NCBI GenBank assembly: GCA_038523925.1
Contig: JBCBIY010000003.1
Span: 186,001 to 250,000 of the forward strand
Direction: 5' to 3'
Origin: JBCBWG01 sp038523925
GTDB lineage: Bacteria; Pseudomonadota; Alphaproteobacteria; Rhizobiales; Hyphomicrobiaceae
Length of the DNA stretch: 64,000 bases
The position numbers and the translations under genes are program-made. This document shows, piece after piece, positions 16,893 through 26,332 of this stretch. The notes below the pieces were generated by a model. The model was given only the letters and a program-made list of their open reading frames with translations. It made no database searches and was not told the origin of the DNA. The stretch's first letter is position 1, and each line of letters begins with the position of its first letter.

Positions 16893-17987
16893 ATGAAACC
16901 AAGGACGCTGATCAAGTGTGCAAGCGCACTCGCGCTGGCGCTCGCATGCTCTGGCACATTCGCCGGTGCAGCCAATGCTGTTGAAACAATCAAGCTGACC
17001 GCGATCGACGGCTACCCTGCCCGCGCGATGTGGGTCAAAGAATTCTCCGGTTTCTTTATTCCAAAGGTCAACGAAAAACTGGCCAAAGGCGGCAAATACA
17101 AAATCGAGTGGCAAGAGGCGTACGGCGGAACCATCGTCAAGCCGAAGGGCGTTCTCGAAGGCATCAAGCTTGGCCTCGGCGATATTGGTATTGTCACAAC
17201 CATCTTCCACAACTCAAAGCTGCCAAGCCAGGCTCTCGCAGCGGTCACGCCGTTCATCGCATCCGACGCGCGCGCTGTCGCAAAGGCCGTTGACGAGATC
17301 GCTAAAGAATTCCCGCAGATGGCGAAGGAGTTCGACACGCAGAACCAAGTCTATCTTGCGACCGGTGTTGTGCTCGACACGTATCAGGTGTTCTCGAAGA
17401 CGCCGATCAGCTCGCTGGCCGACTTGAAAGGCGCGAAGGTTGCGGGCGCAGGCTACAACATGCGCTACGTCGAAGGCCTTGGCGCTGCCGGTGTTCGCGG
17501 CGGCCTGACGAATTTCTATAACATGCTGCAAACCGGGGTCGTCACGCAGGCGATGCTCTGGCCGGAGGCTGCCAAGACCTTCAAGATTTCCGAAGTCGCG
17601 CCTTACATGCTGAAGGCGGATCTCGGCGCGGTGAACTCCAAAACGGTCACGATCAACAAAGATGTCTGGCGCAAGCTGCCTGACGATGTGAAGACCGCGC
17701 TCCTCGAAACATCTGTCGAGTATCGAGACCATATCGCCTCGGTCGCGATGGATCGCGCCAAGGCAAGCCGCGACGCGTTCAAGGCCGCGGGCGGCAAGAT
17801 CATTGAGTTGCCGGAAGAGAAGCGGAAGGCTTGGGCGCAGAGCATGCCGAACATTGCCAAAACCTGGGCGACTGACCTCGACAAGAAGGGCGCGCCAGGT
17901 ACGGCCATGCTGAAAGCCTACATCGAAAAGCTGAAGGCCGCAGGCTTCGCGCCCGTCCGCGATTGGGCGGCGGAACTCGCCAACTAA
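16893..17987 (+). CDS. TRAP transporter solute-binding protein (DctP), second system
   Basis: A 364-residue periplasmic binding protein. Signal peptide of about 29 residues (cleavage after AANA), mature start VETIKLTAIDGYPARAMWVKE. It carries the DctP ligand segment NFYNMLQTGVVTQAMLW. A strong ribosome binding site (GGGAGTGAGG) precedes the ATG. The three TRAP genes follow in the order P-Q-M and are interposed between the FAH/RutE/OsmC genes and the dioxygenase gene, so the ligand is probably the substrate of that pathway. Confidence 0.93.
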   Translation: MKPRTLIKCASALALALACSGTFAGAANAVETIKLTAIDGYPARAMWVKEFSGFFIPKVNEKLAKGGKYKIEWQEAYGGTIVKPKGVLEGIKLGLGDIGIVTTIFHNSKLPSQALAAVTPFIASDARAVAKAVDEIAKEFPQMAKEFDTQNQVYLATGVVLDTYQVFSKTPISSLADLKGAKVAGAGYNMRYVEGLGAAGVRGGLTNFYNMLQTGVVTQAMLWPEAAKTFKISEVAPYMLKADLGAVNSKTVTINKDVWRKLPDDVKTALLETSVEYRDHIASVAMDRAKASRDAFKAAGGKIIELPEEKRKAWAQSMPNIAKTWATDLDKKGAPGTAMLKAYIEKLKAAGFAPVRDWAAELAN

Positions 17988-18103
17988 AAGCGCGGCGGCT
18001 GGTTGCATCCGGCGGCCGCGACGTGGCTTCGCCGGATGCGTCGCGTGCGTGTGTCGCCGCACGAGGCCGCCGCTCGCGTTCCACACAATGTCGGGAGAGT
18101 GCC

Positions 18104-18658
18104 GTGTTGCGGCTGTCTAAACCCTTCGACGCGCTCTACCGACCGCTCGCAATGGTGTCGCGCGTCGCAAACGTCGTCGGCACACTCGTCGTGCTTGGCC
18201 TCGTCGTTGTGGTCAATACGGAGGTGATTGCCCGCGGCGTCTTCAACAAGCCCTTCAACGGCACCGTGGAATTGGTTCAGTTGTCGGTTGTGCTGATCGT
18301 CTTTCTCCAACTCCCCGATGTAGTGCGAACCGGAACGCTGACGCGGTCGGACGGCCTGTTGCTGGTCATGGGCAACACAAACCCGCGGTTTTCAAAGTTT
18401 CTGAGACGCATCATCGATCTTGCGTCTGCGTTTCTCATGATGCTCATCGCGATCACGATATGGCCGGAACTGATTGAGGCTTGGGAAACCAACCACTTCT
18501 TTGGCACCCCGGGCATCTTCACCGCTCCGTGGTGGCCGGTCCGCCTTGCCATGGTGTTCAGCGCTGTCATGTGCAGCCTGCTGTGGCTTTGCAAAGCGTT
18601 CGGCGACGACGCGGCAACTGACGAAATCACTGAAGCGCCAGATAGCTCGACAAGTTGA
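18104..18658 (+). CDS. TRAP transporter small permease (DctQ), second system
   Basis: A 184-residue four-helix membrane protein with VNTEVIARGVFNKPFNGTVE and QLPDVVRTGTLTRSD, the usual DctQ pattern. The GTG at 18104 is preferred because GGGAGAG lies five bases upstream; the open frame extends to 17963 but that part overlaps the binding-protein stop and is Arg-rich. Located between dctP and dctM of the same system. Confidence 0.88.
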   Translation: MLRLSKPFDALYRPLAMVSRVANVVGTLVVLGLVVVVNTEVIARGVFNKPFNGTVELVQLSVVLIVFLQLPDVVRTGTLTRSDGLLLVMGNTNPRFSKFLRRIIDLASAFLMMLIAITIWPELIEAWETNHFFGTPGIFTAPWWPVRLAMVFSAVMCSLLWLCKAFGDDAATDEITEAPDSSTS

Positions 18659-18720
18659 GTTCCGGCGCCGGACGTCTCGAGGCCGTGCCGCATGCCACAC
18701 ACCAAACGGATCCCTAGCGC

Positions 18721-20034
18721 ATGAGCCCCGTGGAAATCGGATTGATTTCCGTCGTCGCGATCGTTCTGTTGATCTACGCCGGCGTCTATATCCCGATTGC
18801 GCTCGGACTGGTTTCGTTCGTTGGCGTTTGGCTGATGCGCGACAACTTCGACCTTGCATTAAACCTGCTCAAGGTCGCGGTCGGCGATAGCGTGATGGAA
18901 TACACGTTCGCGACCATACCCCTTTTTACATTCATGGGATTGATGGTCTCGAAGGCCGGTTTCGGCAAAGACGTCTACGAGGTCATGAACGCTGCCTTTC
19001 GCCGGTTGACCGGCGGTATCGGCATGGCGACGGTCGGAGCCAATGCAATGTTTGCAGCGGTCACGGGATCGTCGATCGCGTCAGCTTCGGTCTTCACCCG
19101 CGTCGCGGTGCCCGAGATGCTCCGCTACAATTACAATCCGCGATTTGCAGTCGGCGTGGTCGCGGGCTCTTCGGTACTTGGGATGATTATCCCGCCGAGC
19201 GCGATGCTGATCATCTACTCCTTTGTTGCCGAGCAATCAGTCGGTGACATGTTTCTCGCGGGAGTTGGCCCCGGCCTCCTCCTGGCTGCCGCCTACATTC
19301 TCGGCATCTTTTTGATGGGCCGCTTCACACCAAGCTTCGTCCGCCTGACGAACGCGCGCGAAAATCATGGCGTTGATTTGAGTTGGGCCGAGGTTGCAAG
19401 CAAGACGCTGCCGCTGATCGGTATCATTGTGATTGTGCTTGGCGGAATCTACACGGGTTGGCTGACCCCGGTGGAAGCGGGCGCGGCGGGTGCCGCTGTC
19501 GCGTTGCTCGTTGCGATCGCGCGGGGCCGCATGTCGCTTCAGGACTTCTGGCAGGCGCTCCTTCAGACCGGCCATATCACGGCGGCCATTCTGTTCCTGA
19601 TCACCGCTGCAAGTCTCTATAGCCGGATGCTTGGTCTTGCAGGCCTGCCAATGCAGCTCAGTGCAATCCTCGAAGCCAACCAGCTAGGCTTCTTTTGGGT
19701 GATGCTGATCTACGTCGTATTGATGCTGTTCCTTGGCACGTTGCTCGACACAGCATCGATCATCCTAATCGTGGCGCCGTTGTTTCTGCCAATTATCGAG
19801 CCGATGGGGCTGAGCCTTGTCTGGTTCGGTATTGTCACTGTCATTGGTGCCGAAATTGGCCTGCTCACACCGCCACTCGGGATTTCCTGTTTTGTGATCA
19901 AGTCAACGATCGAAGACCCTTCGATATCGCTGAAGGACGTGTTCCTTGGTGCGCTGCCATTCGCATTCATCATGCTTCTGGTCTTGATCCTGATCATCCG
20001 CTTCCCGGTCATCAGCATCGGCATCCTGGCCTGA
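18721..20034 (+). CDS. TRAP transporter large permease (DctM), second system
   Basis: A 437-residue polytopic permease with the family segments AVTGSSIASASVFTRVAVPEM, SVLGMIIPPSAMLIIYS and IGLLTPPLGISCFVIKS. All expected membrane segments are present. It is 28 bases upstream of the intradiol dioxygenase gene on the same strand, which ties uptake to ring cleavage or a related step. Confidence 0.95.
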   Translation: MSPVEIGLISVVAIVLLIYAGVYIPIALGLVSFVGVWLMRDNFDLALNLLKVAVGDSVMEYTFATIPLFTFMGLMVSKAGFGKDVYEVMNAAFRRLTGGIGMATVGANAMFAAVTGSSIASASVFTRVAVPEMLRYNYNPRFAVGVVAGSSVLGMIIPPSAMLIIYSFVAEQSVGDMFLAGVGPGLLLAAAYILGIFLMGRFTPSFVRLTNARENHGVDLSWAEVASKTLPLIGIIVIVLGGIYTGWLTPVEAGAAGAAVALLVAIARGRMSLQDFWQALLQTGHITAAILFLITAASLYSRMLGLAGLPMQLSAILEANQLGFFWVMLIYVVLMLFLGTLLDTASIILIVAPLFLPIIEPMGLSLVWFGIVTVIGAEIGLLTPPLGISCFVIKSTIEDPSISLKDVFLGALPFAFIMLLVLILIIRFPVISIGILA

Positions 20035-20062
20035 AGCAATCGCAACCGTTGGAGAAGTCGCC

Positions 20063-20929
20063 ATGCGCAACGTCACTCCGGATACCCTGACGACGGCAGT
20101 GCAGGACACGTTCAAATGCGAGAACCCTCGTGTCGCCTTGCTGGTCGCGAAGCTGATCGAGGCGGTGCACGCCTACGCCATCGACGTGAAGCTGACCCAC
20201 GCGGAATGGCGCGAGGCCATAGGCTTCCTGACGCGTGCCGGCGACATTTCGGACGAGGAACGCAACGAATTCGTGCTGCTCTCCGATGTGCTCGGCCTCT
20301 CGTCGTTGGTCGACATGATCAATTCACCGCTTGGTGCAACGGAATCCAGCGTGCTTGGGCCGTTTCACATTCTCGGCGCGCCGCCGCTTGCCGTCGGTGG
20401 CGACCTGATCGGCGATAATCCAGGTGACCATATTGTCGTCTACGGTCAGGTTCGAAATCTTCAGGGGCAAGCGCTTGAGGGCGCAAAACTTGAGATCTGG
20501 CAGACCGCGGAAAACGGTCTCTATTCCAACCAGGATCAGAAACAGAGCGAATTCAATTTGCGCTGCCAGCAAGTTGCAGGTGTCGATGGTCGCTTCGCAT
20601 TCACCACGGTGCGCCCCGCGCCCTACATGGTGCCCTCGGATGGACCTGTCGGCGACCTGCTGCGCGCCGGCGGACGCCACCCCTGGCGGCCATCGCACCT
20701 GCACTTCATCGTCATGGCTGAGGGCTATCGCACGCTTGTGACGGAGTTGTTCCCGGAAGATGACGCGTACCTGGACGCAGACGCGGTGTTCGGTGTCCGG
20801 GAGTCCCTCGTTCTCAACTACAAGCGCCACGACACGACCGCCGATCTACCCGTCGATGTCGAGGCCAAAGACCGGCTCAAAACGCCCTACTTCTCCGTAC
20901 AGTTCGACTTCACGCTCGCACCCGATTGA
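20063..20929 (+). CDS. Intradiol ring-cleavage dioxygenase, hydroxyquinol/catechol 1,2-dioxygenase type
   Basis: A 288-residue non-haem iron(III) dioxygenase. The N-terminal helical dimerisation domain (1-105) is followed by the beta-sandwich. Iron ligands are visible as Tyr154 (NGLYSNQ), Tyr188 (APYMVPSDGP), His212 and His214 (WRPSHLHF). The phrase PSDGPVGDLLRAGGRHPWRPSHLH is characteristic of the hydroxyquinol/chlorocatechol branch. It would open a 1,2-dihydroxylated ring between the hydroxyls to a muconate or maleylacetate. No muconate cycloisomerase or maleylacetate reductase is nearby, so the pathway is incomplete here. GGAGAAG precedes the ATG. Confidence 0.92.
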   Translation: MRNVTPDTLTTAVQDTFKCENPRVALLVAKLIEAVHAYAIDVKLTHAEWREAIGFLTRAGDISDEERNEFVLLSDVLGLSSLVDMINSPLGATESSVLGPFHILGAPPLAVGGDLIGDNPGDHIVVYGQVRNLQGQALEGAKLEIWQTAENGLYSNQDQKQSEFNLRCQQVAGVDGRFAFTTVRPAPYMVPSDGPVGDLLRAGGRHPWRPSHLHFIVMAEGYRTLVTELFPEDDAYLDADAVFGVRESLVLNYKRHDTTADLPVDVEAKDRLKTPYFSVQFDFTLAPD

Positions 20930-20994
20930 TCGGACCTCAGCTCCCCGGACGAGCTCCTCTCTCTTGCCTTCGGGTCCACGTGCCGCGGCATAGC

Positions 20995-21690
20995 CTACGC
21001 AAGCGCAACAGTGAGGATTGAGCCCGTTCTCTGGTAGTGCGCGATCAAGCGCTTCACGGCTGTTTCGGCGTCTCGTGCAAGTGCGGCCTCGATGATACTG
21101 GCATGTTCCGGCCCGACATCGCGCGCCTTGCTCGCAGTCTGCACGGACAGATTTCGATAGCGCACGTTCTTGTCGTAGAGCTGATCGCAATACGCCAGCA
21201 GGATCGGCGACCGGCACGCTGAGATCAGCGACATGTGCAGGCGCTTGTGCAGCACCTCCCACGCTTCGTTAGCAACAAACCGTTTTCCGGAACCGGTTGA
21301 TCGCGGTTCCTTGTCGATGCGGTAGCCAACCAAGACCAGCTCTTCTTCCCAGCCGGCGTCACCGTATTGGATCGACTCGCGCAGTGCTCGTTCTTCGAGC
21401 CAGCAGCGGACCCGCAAAATGTCGGTGAACTCATCCCGGCTGATGTTCGCGACACGGAAGCCCCGCTGATCGATGCGTTCCACCAGACCATCTGATGAAA
21501 GCAGGCTAAGAGCCTCGCGGATCGGGCTCGCGCCGATGCCGTAGAACTCGCGCAGTTCCTCGATTTTTAATTTGGCAGCCGGTTTGAGCCGGCCCTTGAT
21601 AATATCCGTGCGCATCAAGGCATACGCGCGACTGGTCAGAGTTTCGCTCGCACCGGCCGCGCTCTCTGTCACTTTCGTTGTCGTGCTCAT
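20995..21690 (-). CDS. GntR-family transcriptional regulator, FCD (FadR) type
   Basis: A 231-residue regulator. Winged-helix DNA-binding domain at about 18-85 (LTSRAYALMRTDIIKGRL, GASPIREALSLLSSDGLV, GFRVANIS) and an all-helical FCD ligand domain at about 95-225 with His residues suited to a metal-bound carboxylate effector. Convergent with the dioxygenase gene and divergent from the cupin gene, in the centre of the catabolic block, so it is probably the pathway regulator. ATCGAT-centred repeats at 14.55 and 26.34 kb are candidate targets. Confidence 0.92.
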   Translation of the reverse strand: MSTTTKVTESAAGASETLTSRAYALMRTDIIKGRLKPAAKLKIEELREFYGIGASPIREALSLLSSDGLVERIDQRGFRVANISRDEFTDILRVRCWLEERALRESIQYGDAGWEEELVLVGYRIDKEPRSTGSGKRFVANEAWEVLHKRLHMSLISACRSPILLAYCDQLYDKNVRYRNLSVQTASKARDVGPEHASIIEAALARDAETAVKRLIAHYQRTGSILTVALA

Positions 21691-21905
21691 TGGGCATATC
21701 CTTGCGGCTCCGCGACTGCATCAATACCAAGCGGAGCAGCATCGCGGAATTGGCCGGACGGGTCGCGCGTCGGGGCGTATACCGTTGCGTGTCCCGCGGC
21801 CGCTTGATTGGCGCGACCACGCTTGAAGCTTAGCGTTGGAGCTAAGCCAGCCGGGACCCGTCGACGCTGTCCACGCTCCGGCGACGTCGACTACCAACAC
21901 CAGGA

Positions 21906-22568
21906 GTGGGGCCCATTCTCAGTTTCAAGCTCAGTGCCGTTTTGCTCACGCTTCCGGCCGGTCAACAGCATATCTTTGATTGCCTGGCCGCAAGTGTCTG
22001 GGTCGAGACCGGTGCGCTGACCTTCAACGAGGCCTCGGCAGATACTGAGCACGCCGCACATGCCTTTGGCCCGGTCCACACTGAGAACGCCGGGTCAGCT
22101 GGGGCGCGCGCGCTCGTCTACGCGATACACGCCGGTGATGCTGCGACCCACGACACCTTTGCCAACGAGCATATGACACGGCTCCGGGAGGAGCACGTTC
22201 GATTTGAACCCAAGGAGACCGTGTTTCGCCTAGACCGCGTGACGTTCCCGCCCGGTGCAGTTGCCTACCGCCACATCCATCCAGGCCCCGGCATTCGGTA
22301 TTTGACCCGCGGCAAACTCGAGATCAGCAGCGATCACGACACTCTTATTATGCAAGCCGGGGACACTTGGTTTGAAGGCGCAAACGCGCCCGTCAAAGCG
22401 ACGGCCGATCCACACGCGACTTCGGAATTCGTGAGAGTTTTGCTTCTGCCCGCAGAGTACCAGGGGCGTCCGACGCTGAAGCGCCTCAAACCGGAAGATC
22501 TCGAAAAACCAACGCTTCAGACCAACCATCGCTATTTCGATCACCTGCTCGATCGGCTGACATCCTAG
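21906..22568 (+). CDS. Cupin-domain protein
   Basis: A 220-residue protein whose second half is a single cupin barrel: PPGAVAYRHIHPGPGIRYLTRGKLEI supplies the metal-binding His pair and Glu, followed by MQAGDTWFEGANAPV. The first half has no recognised domain. The start is uncertain: GTG at 21906 has its AGGAG too close, and later in-frame starts exist. The stop overlaps the convergent HbpS/GlcG gene by four bases. Function unknown; a sensor or small enzyme of the catabolic block. Confidence 0.78.
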   Translation: MGPILSFKLSAVLLTLPAGQQHIFDCLAASVWVETGALTFNEASADTEHAAHAFGPVHTENAGSAGARALVYAIHAGDAATHDTFANEHMTRLREEHVRFEPKETVFRLDRVTFPPGAVAYRHIHPGPGIRYLTRGKLEISSDHDTLIMQAGDTWFEGANAPVKATADPHATSEFVRVLLLPAEYQGRPTLKRLKPEDLEKPTLQTNHRYFDHLLDRLTS

Positions 22569-23071
22569 GTTTTCGATTGGCTCTCATGGTCAGCATCCGA
22601 GAGGCTTGATGTTTTCCAATGCGCGTCGACGTCCGCTGGTTCGGATTGAAGCCCCGCAGCCTTGATGCTGGTGATTGCGCAATACTCATCCTTTTCGGAT
22701 GTGTCGCCGCTAATGCCGACTGCGCCAATCGTGAAACCCTCGCCGTCAACGATGAGGACGCCGCCGGGCACCGGCACGAATTTGCCGTCGGAGGCAGCGG
22801 CGAGCGCATTCTGGAAGGCAACGCGTTTCGACAGTCTGTCTCGGATCAGTCGGCTTGAAATACCCATTCCAAGCGCACCCCAGCCCTTTCCGAGCGCAAT
22901 GTCGAAACGCAGAATGCCGGAGCCGTCTTCGCTCTTCGCGGCAACGATGCGCCCACCGGAATCGAGCACGACCACGGTCAGGGGATGCATGGCGTTCTCA
23001 CGGCCGGTGCGCAGAGCTTCGTCCACGATTGTCGCCGCCGTACTGAGCGCCAGTGTCGACTTGAGCTTCAA
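22565..23071 (-). CDS. HbpS/GlcG-family protein
   Basis: A 168-residue protein of the GlcG/HbpS family (formerly DUF336): MHPLTVVVLDSGGRIVAAKSEDG, KVAFQNALAAA-type central helix, and PVPGGVLIVDGEGFTIGAVGISGDTSEKDEYCA. Members bind haem or are found with glycolate, propanediol and aromatic catabolic genes, role mostly unclear. The TTG at 23071 is chosen because AAGGAGAGG lies just upstream; a GTG at 23122 would overlap dctM by eight bases but has no such site. It follows dctM on the same strand and is the last gene of the third TRAP unit. Confidence 0.82.
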   Translation of the reverse strand: MKLKSTLALSTAATIVDEALRTGRENAMHPLTVVVLDSGGRIVAAKSEDGSGILRFDIALGKGWGALGMGISSRLIRDRLSKRVAFQNALAAASDGKFVPVPGGVLIVDGEGFTIGAVGISGDTSEKDEYCAITSIKAAGLQSEPADVDAHWKTSSLSDADHESQSKT

Positions 23072-23114
23072 GTGCCTCTCCTTCGGCTCGGATTGTTTCT
23101 GCCGCTTTCCAAGC

Positions 23115-24437
23115 TCAACCACGCATCAGATTGGGCAGCCACGTAATGATCTCGGGGAACGCGAGCAGCAGACCGATCGTGACGACGTCGGCGATGAAGA
23201 ACAGACCGATACCCCGGAACACGTCGCCAAGCGGAATGTCCGGCCGCACGCCATTTACGACGAAGCAGTTGAGACCGATCGGCGGCGTTATCAGGCAGAC
23301 CTCCGCCATCTTCACGACGATGATGCCGAACCAGACGGAGTCGTACCCAAGCGCCATGACCGCCGGATAGACGACCGGGAGCGTCAACAACATCATCCCG
23401 ATTGCGTCCATGAACATTCCCAGGATCGCGTATGCGAGGAGAATGCAGATCATGATGACGATCGGCGGCGCATCGATTGATGTAATCCACTGCGTGAACG
23501 CTTCCGGCAGCCCGGAGAAGCCGAGGAAGCGCACGAAGATCAACACGCCCCAGATCAGCGAGAAGATCATCGCCGTGAGTTTGGCCGACTCCATGAGCGC
23601 GCTGCTGATCGTCTTGGCCCGGGTGCCGCGGAACAGTGCCAGGATAAAGACCACCATGGCGCCAAGCGCGCCGGCTTCCGTTGGCGTCGCAATCCCGAAG
23701 AAGATCGACGCAAGGATGATTGCAACAACAAGGAAGATTGGGAACACGCCGGGCAGTGAGCGCACCCGCTCACCCCACGTTGCCGAGGGCACCGGAGGCG
23801 CTTGCTCTGGATGCAGCTTGGCCCATCCAACGATGATGGCTGCATAGACGATTGCCGACAGCAGACCAGGCAGGAAGCCTGCAAGCAGCAGCGCGCCGAC
23901 CGACTCTTCGACAATGATCGCGTAGATGACCAGGATCGCCGACGGCGGGATCAACGACGCAAGCGTTCCCCCTGCCGCAACGACACCTGCCGCAAGTTTC
24001 CGGTCGTAGCCGTAGCGCAGCATGTCTGGGATCGCCACGCGGGAGAACACCGCGGCGGTGGCCGTTGATGCGCCCGAGACTGCAGCAAAGCCCGCCGTTG
24101 CCATGACTGTCGCGACGGCAAGCCCGCCGGGCAGCCACGAAAGCCATTTGCGCGCCGCATCGAAGAGTTGCTGGGTGATGCCCGCATGAAAGGCGAGGAA
24201 CCCGATGAAGATGAACAGCGGCAGGACGCTCAGCGCATAACTTGCCGACTTCGAATGGGGGATCGTGCCAACAATGCCCGCAGCAGGTCCCCATCCGAGG
24301 AGTTCGACCAGCCCAAGGAGGCCGACGACTGCGGCCGCAAAAACTACCCGCACGCCAAACAACACGAGAACGAACGTCAACGCGATGCCGATCAGACCGA
24401 CCAGGAACGGGTCAGAAAATCCGATGCCGATGATCAT
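23115..24437 (-). CDS. TRAP transporter large permease (DctM), third system
   Basis: A 440-residue polytopic permease with AVSGASTATAAVFSRVAIPDM, GTLASLIPPSAILVIYA and CLITPPIGLNCFVVNGVRPDI. Its start overlaps the stop of dctQ by four bases (ATGA), giving tight coupling. It belongs to the minus-strand P-Q-M-HbpS unit that faces the second TRAP unit across the GntR and cupin genes. Confidence 0.95.
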   Translation of the reverse strand: MIIGIGFSDPFLVGLIGIALTFVLVLFGVRVVFAAAVVGLLGLVELLGWGPAAGIVGTIPHSKSASYALSVLPLFIFIGFLAFHAGITQQLFDAARKWLSWLPGGLAVATVMATAGFAAVSGASTATAAVFSRVAIPDMLRYGYDRKLAAGVVAAGGTLASLIPPSAILVIYAIIVEESVGALLLAGFLPGLLSAIVYAAIIVGWAKLHPEQAPPVPSATWGERVRSLPGVFPIFLVVAIILASIFFGIATPTEAGALGAMVVFILALFRGTRAKTISSALMESAKLTAMIFSLIWGVLIFVRFLGFSGLPEAFTQWITSIDAPPIVIMICILLAYAILGMFMDAIGMMLLTLPVVYPAVMALGYDSVWFGIIVVKMAEVCLITPPIGLNCFVVNGVRPDIPLGDVFRGIGLFFIADVVTIGLLLAFPEIITWLPNLMRG

Positions 24438-25078
24438 CCCTGAGACCTGCCGTTGGTCTCAGGCCCGTCACCGAGCGCGACGTTGATTTCGTCTTGCGCA
24501 ACCTCATGCGCTTCCTGCCGCACGGCGACGCCGACCGGCTTCAGGGTCGGATCCAAGAACAGCCGGACGGACCCGATCAGTTGGATGAAGAGCCTGATAA
24601 ACCAGAGCGCAAACGCCACCGGCACCAGCAGTTTCGATGGCCAGACGGCGTATTCGGCGTCGATCGTCGTGTCGCCGAGCGTGTAGGAGCGGACGAAGTG
24701 GTCCCAGCCGTACACGATCAAGACACCGATGATAAACAGCGCGACGAGCGTGCCGAAAATCTCGAAAGCCCAGAGAATCCGGCCCTTGAGAAACCCGACC
24801 AGGATTTCCATTCGGATGTGCGCGCCGAGGCGTTGGGTATGCGCTGCGCCGAGAAAGGCCATCGCCGCCATCGAGAGTTGGACGAGGTCGATGTAGCCAT
24901 AGAGCGGCGCATTGAAAGCTGAACGCAACAGGATCTGGGCGGAGCCCAAGACCATCAGCGCGAATATCGAGACGCCAGCAAGAAGGTTTGCGAGGTCCTC
25001 GATTGGACGCGCCAACCTGTCCGCAGTCGCGAGTACCCCGCCTCCCGCGCTGCCGTCATCGGTCGTGTTAACAGCCAC
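24434..25078 (-). CDS. TRAP transporter small permease (DctQ), third system
   Basis: A 214-residue DctQ-type protein: an N-terminal polar stretch, NLLAGVSIFALMVLGSAQI, NAPLYGYIDLVQLSM, HTQRLGAHIRMEILVG, then two further helices and a polar C-terminal tail. It starts with GTG at 25078 with no strong ribosome binding site, so a later start is possible. Coupled to dctM by a four-base overlap. Confidence 0.88.
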   Translation of the reverse strand: MAVNTTDDGSAGGGVLATADRLARPIEDLANLLAGVSIFALMVLGSAQILLRSAFNAPLYGYIDLVQLSMAAMAFLGAAHTQRLGAHIRMEILVGFLKGRILWAFEIFGTLVALFIIGVLIVYGWDHFVRSYTLGDTTIDAEYAVWPSKLLVPVAFALWFIRLFIQLIGSVRLFLDPTLKPVGVAVRQEAHEVAQDEINVALGDGPETNGRSQG

Positions 25079-25163
25079 GTAAGCCAGCCTGTTTACGGGG
25101 TTGAACCAGCGCCACCGACCGCAGTTGCCTGCGGTCGGTCACTGACATGTTGTCGACAAGTGC

Positions 25164-26213
25164 TTACTTCGCCTCAGCTTCTTTGGCGTAGGCCCAGATG
25201 GCGTCGAACACGCCTTGGGAATCGAACTTGTCTTTGTTTGCAGCGATCCATCCGTCCCAGACCGGCTTGCCGGCAATCTTGCGGAACTCTGCAAGCTGCG
25301 CCTCGGTGTAGGTGATCTTCTGCAGCTTCTCTTCGAACAGCGGCAGGTTCTTCGCGTCAGCCTTTGCATAGGCTGCCTGCGTGAGGTCCATCACCATTTC
25401 TCGGTTGTCGGCGAGGAGTTTCTTGTACTGGTCCGGCAACGCGTCATAGGCGGTCTTGTTGAACAACCAGCTACACTCGGACGTGCCCGGCGCCATGTTG
25501 CTGGTGAACCATTTCGCTTCGTCAAAAATCGAAAATGCGACGTGCGCATAGGTGTACGGGAACGCGGCTGCATCGATGGCGCCGCGCTGCATCGCAGTCG
25601 ACGTCTCGCCGGCCGGAAGCGTCTGTTTGGTTGCGCCGAGTTTCTCCATCGCGGTGCCAAGGCCGCCGCCTGCGCGCACGCGCTTGCCCTTCCAGCCGTC
25701 CAGTTTCACCGGTGCTGCGCCACGGCCGAGGATTTCGTACTGAGGGAGGAGGCCCGATGCATATGGAACGGCATTCCACTTTGCCATGTCGGCCACGATG
25801 GCCGGGTGCGTCATCATCTTGGAGCGCACGTACTTGTCGACCTTTGGGTCGCCCAGCGGCAGGAACGGCAAAGAAAAGACCATCCAGGCTGGGTTCTTAC
25901 CGGGATGATAGAAGTTGCAGATTGCGGCGCCTTCAAACGCGTTGACCTTCAAGCCATCAAGGTTCTCTTTGGCCTTCGAAAGTTGTCCGCCGTAGAAGAT
26001 CTTGATCTGGAAATTGCCGCCGGTGGCCTCAGAGACTTTCTTCGAGAGCTCTTCCATGCCGACGGACAGTGCGCGCGGGTTGCCCCAGAACGAGATCTTC
26101 CAGAACAGCTTCGGCCCCTCGACCGTCGCGGCCTGTGCGGGCGCCATTGTCGCGACAGCAAGGGCAAGAGCCCCGGCAACGCAGCCGAGCCGGCTTGCAA
26201 CTGATTTTGTCAT
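25164..26213 (-). CDS. TRAP transporter solute-binding protein (DctP), third system
   Basis: A 349-residue periplasmic binding protein with a Sec signal (about 28 residues, cleavage after APAQA). The mature start ATVEGPKLFWKISFWGNPRA differs from the other two DctP proteins here, as does the ligand segment (STAMQRGAIDAAAFPYTY), so the ligand probably differs. AAGGAG lies seven bases before the ATG at 26213, which is preferred to the in-frame start at 26243. First gene of the P-Q-M-HbpS unit, with a palindromic candidate operator about 120 bases upstream. Confidence 0.93.
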   Translation of the reverse strand: MTKSVASRLGCVAGALALAVATMAPAQAATVEGPKLFWKISFWGNPRALSVGMEELSKKVSEATGGNFQIKIFYGGQLSKAKENLDGLKVNAFEGAAICNFYHPGKNPAWMVFSLPFLPLGDPKVDKYVRSKMMTHPAIVADMAKWNAVPYASGLLPQYEILGRGAAPVKLDGWKGKRVRAGGGLGTAMEKLGATKQTLPAGETSTAMQRGAIDAAAFPYTYAHVAFSIFDEAKWFTSNMAPGTSECSWLFNKTAYDALPDQYKKLLADNREMVMDLTQAAYAKADAKNLPLFEEKLQKITYTEAQLAEFRKIAGKPVWDGWIAANKDKFDSQGVFDAIWAYAKEAEAK

Positions 26214-26332
26214 TTCGTCTCCTTGAGCCTCCCAGACACGCATGCCCCAGCGCTCTTCGCCGCTTCAGGACCGGCAGAGAGTATCAGTAGAGGGCACATC
26301 CTCAAACATCGATATTCAATTTTCAGACGCCA

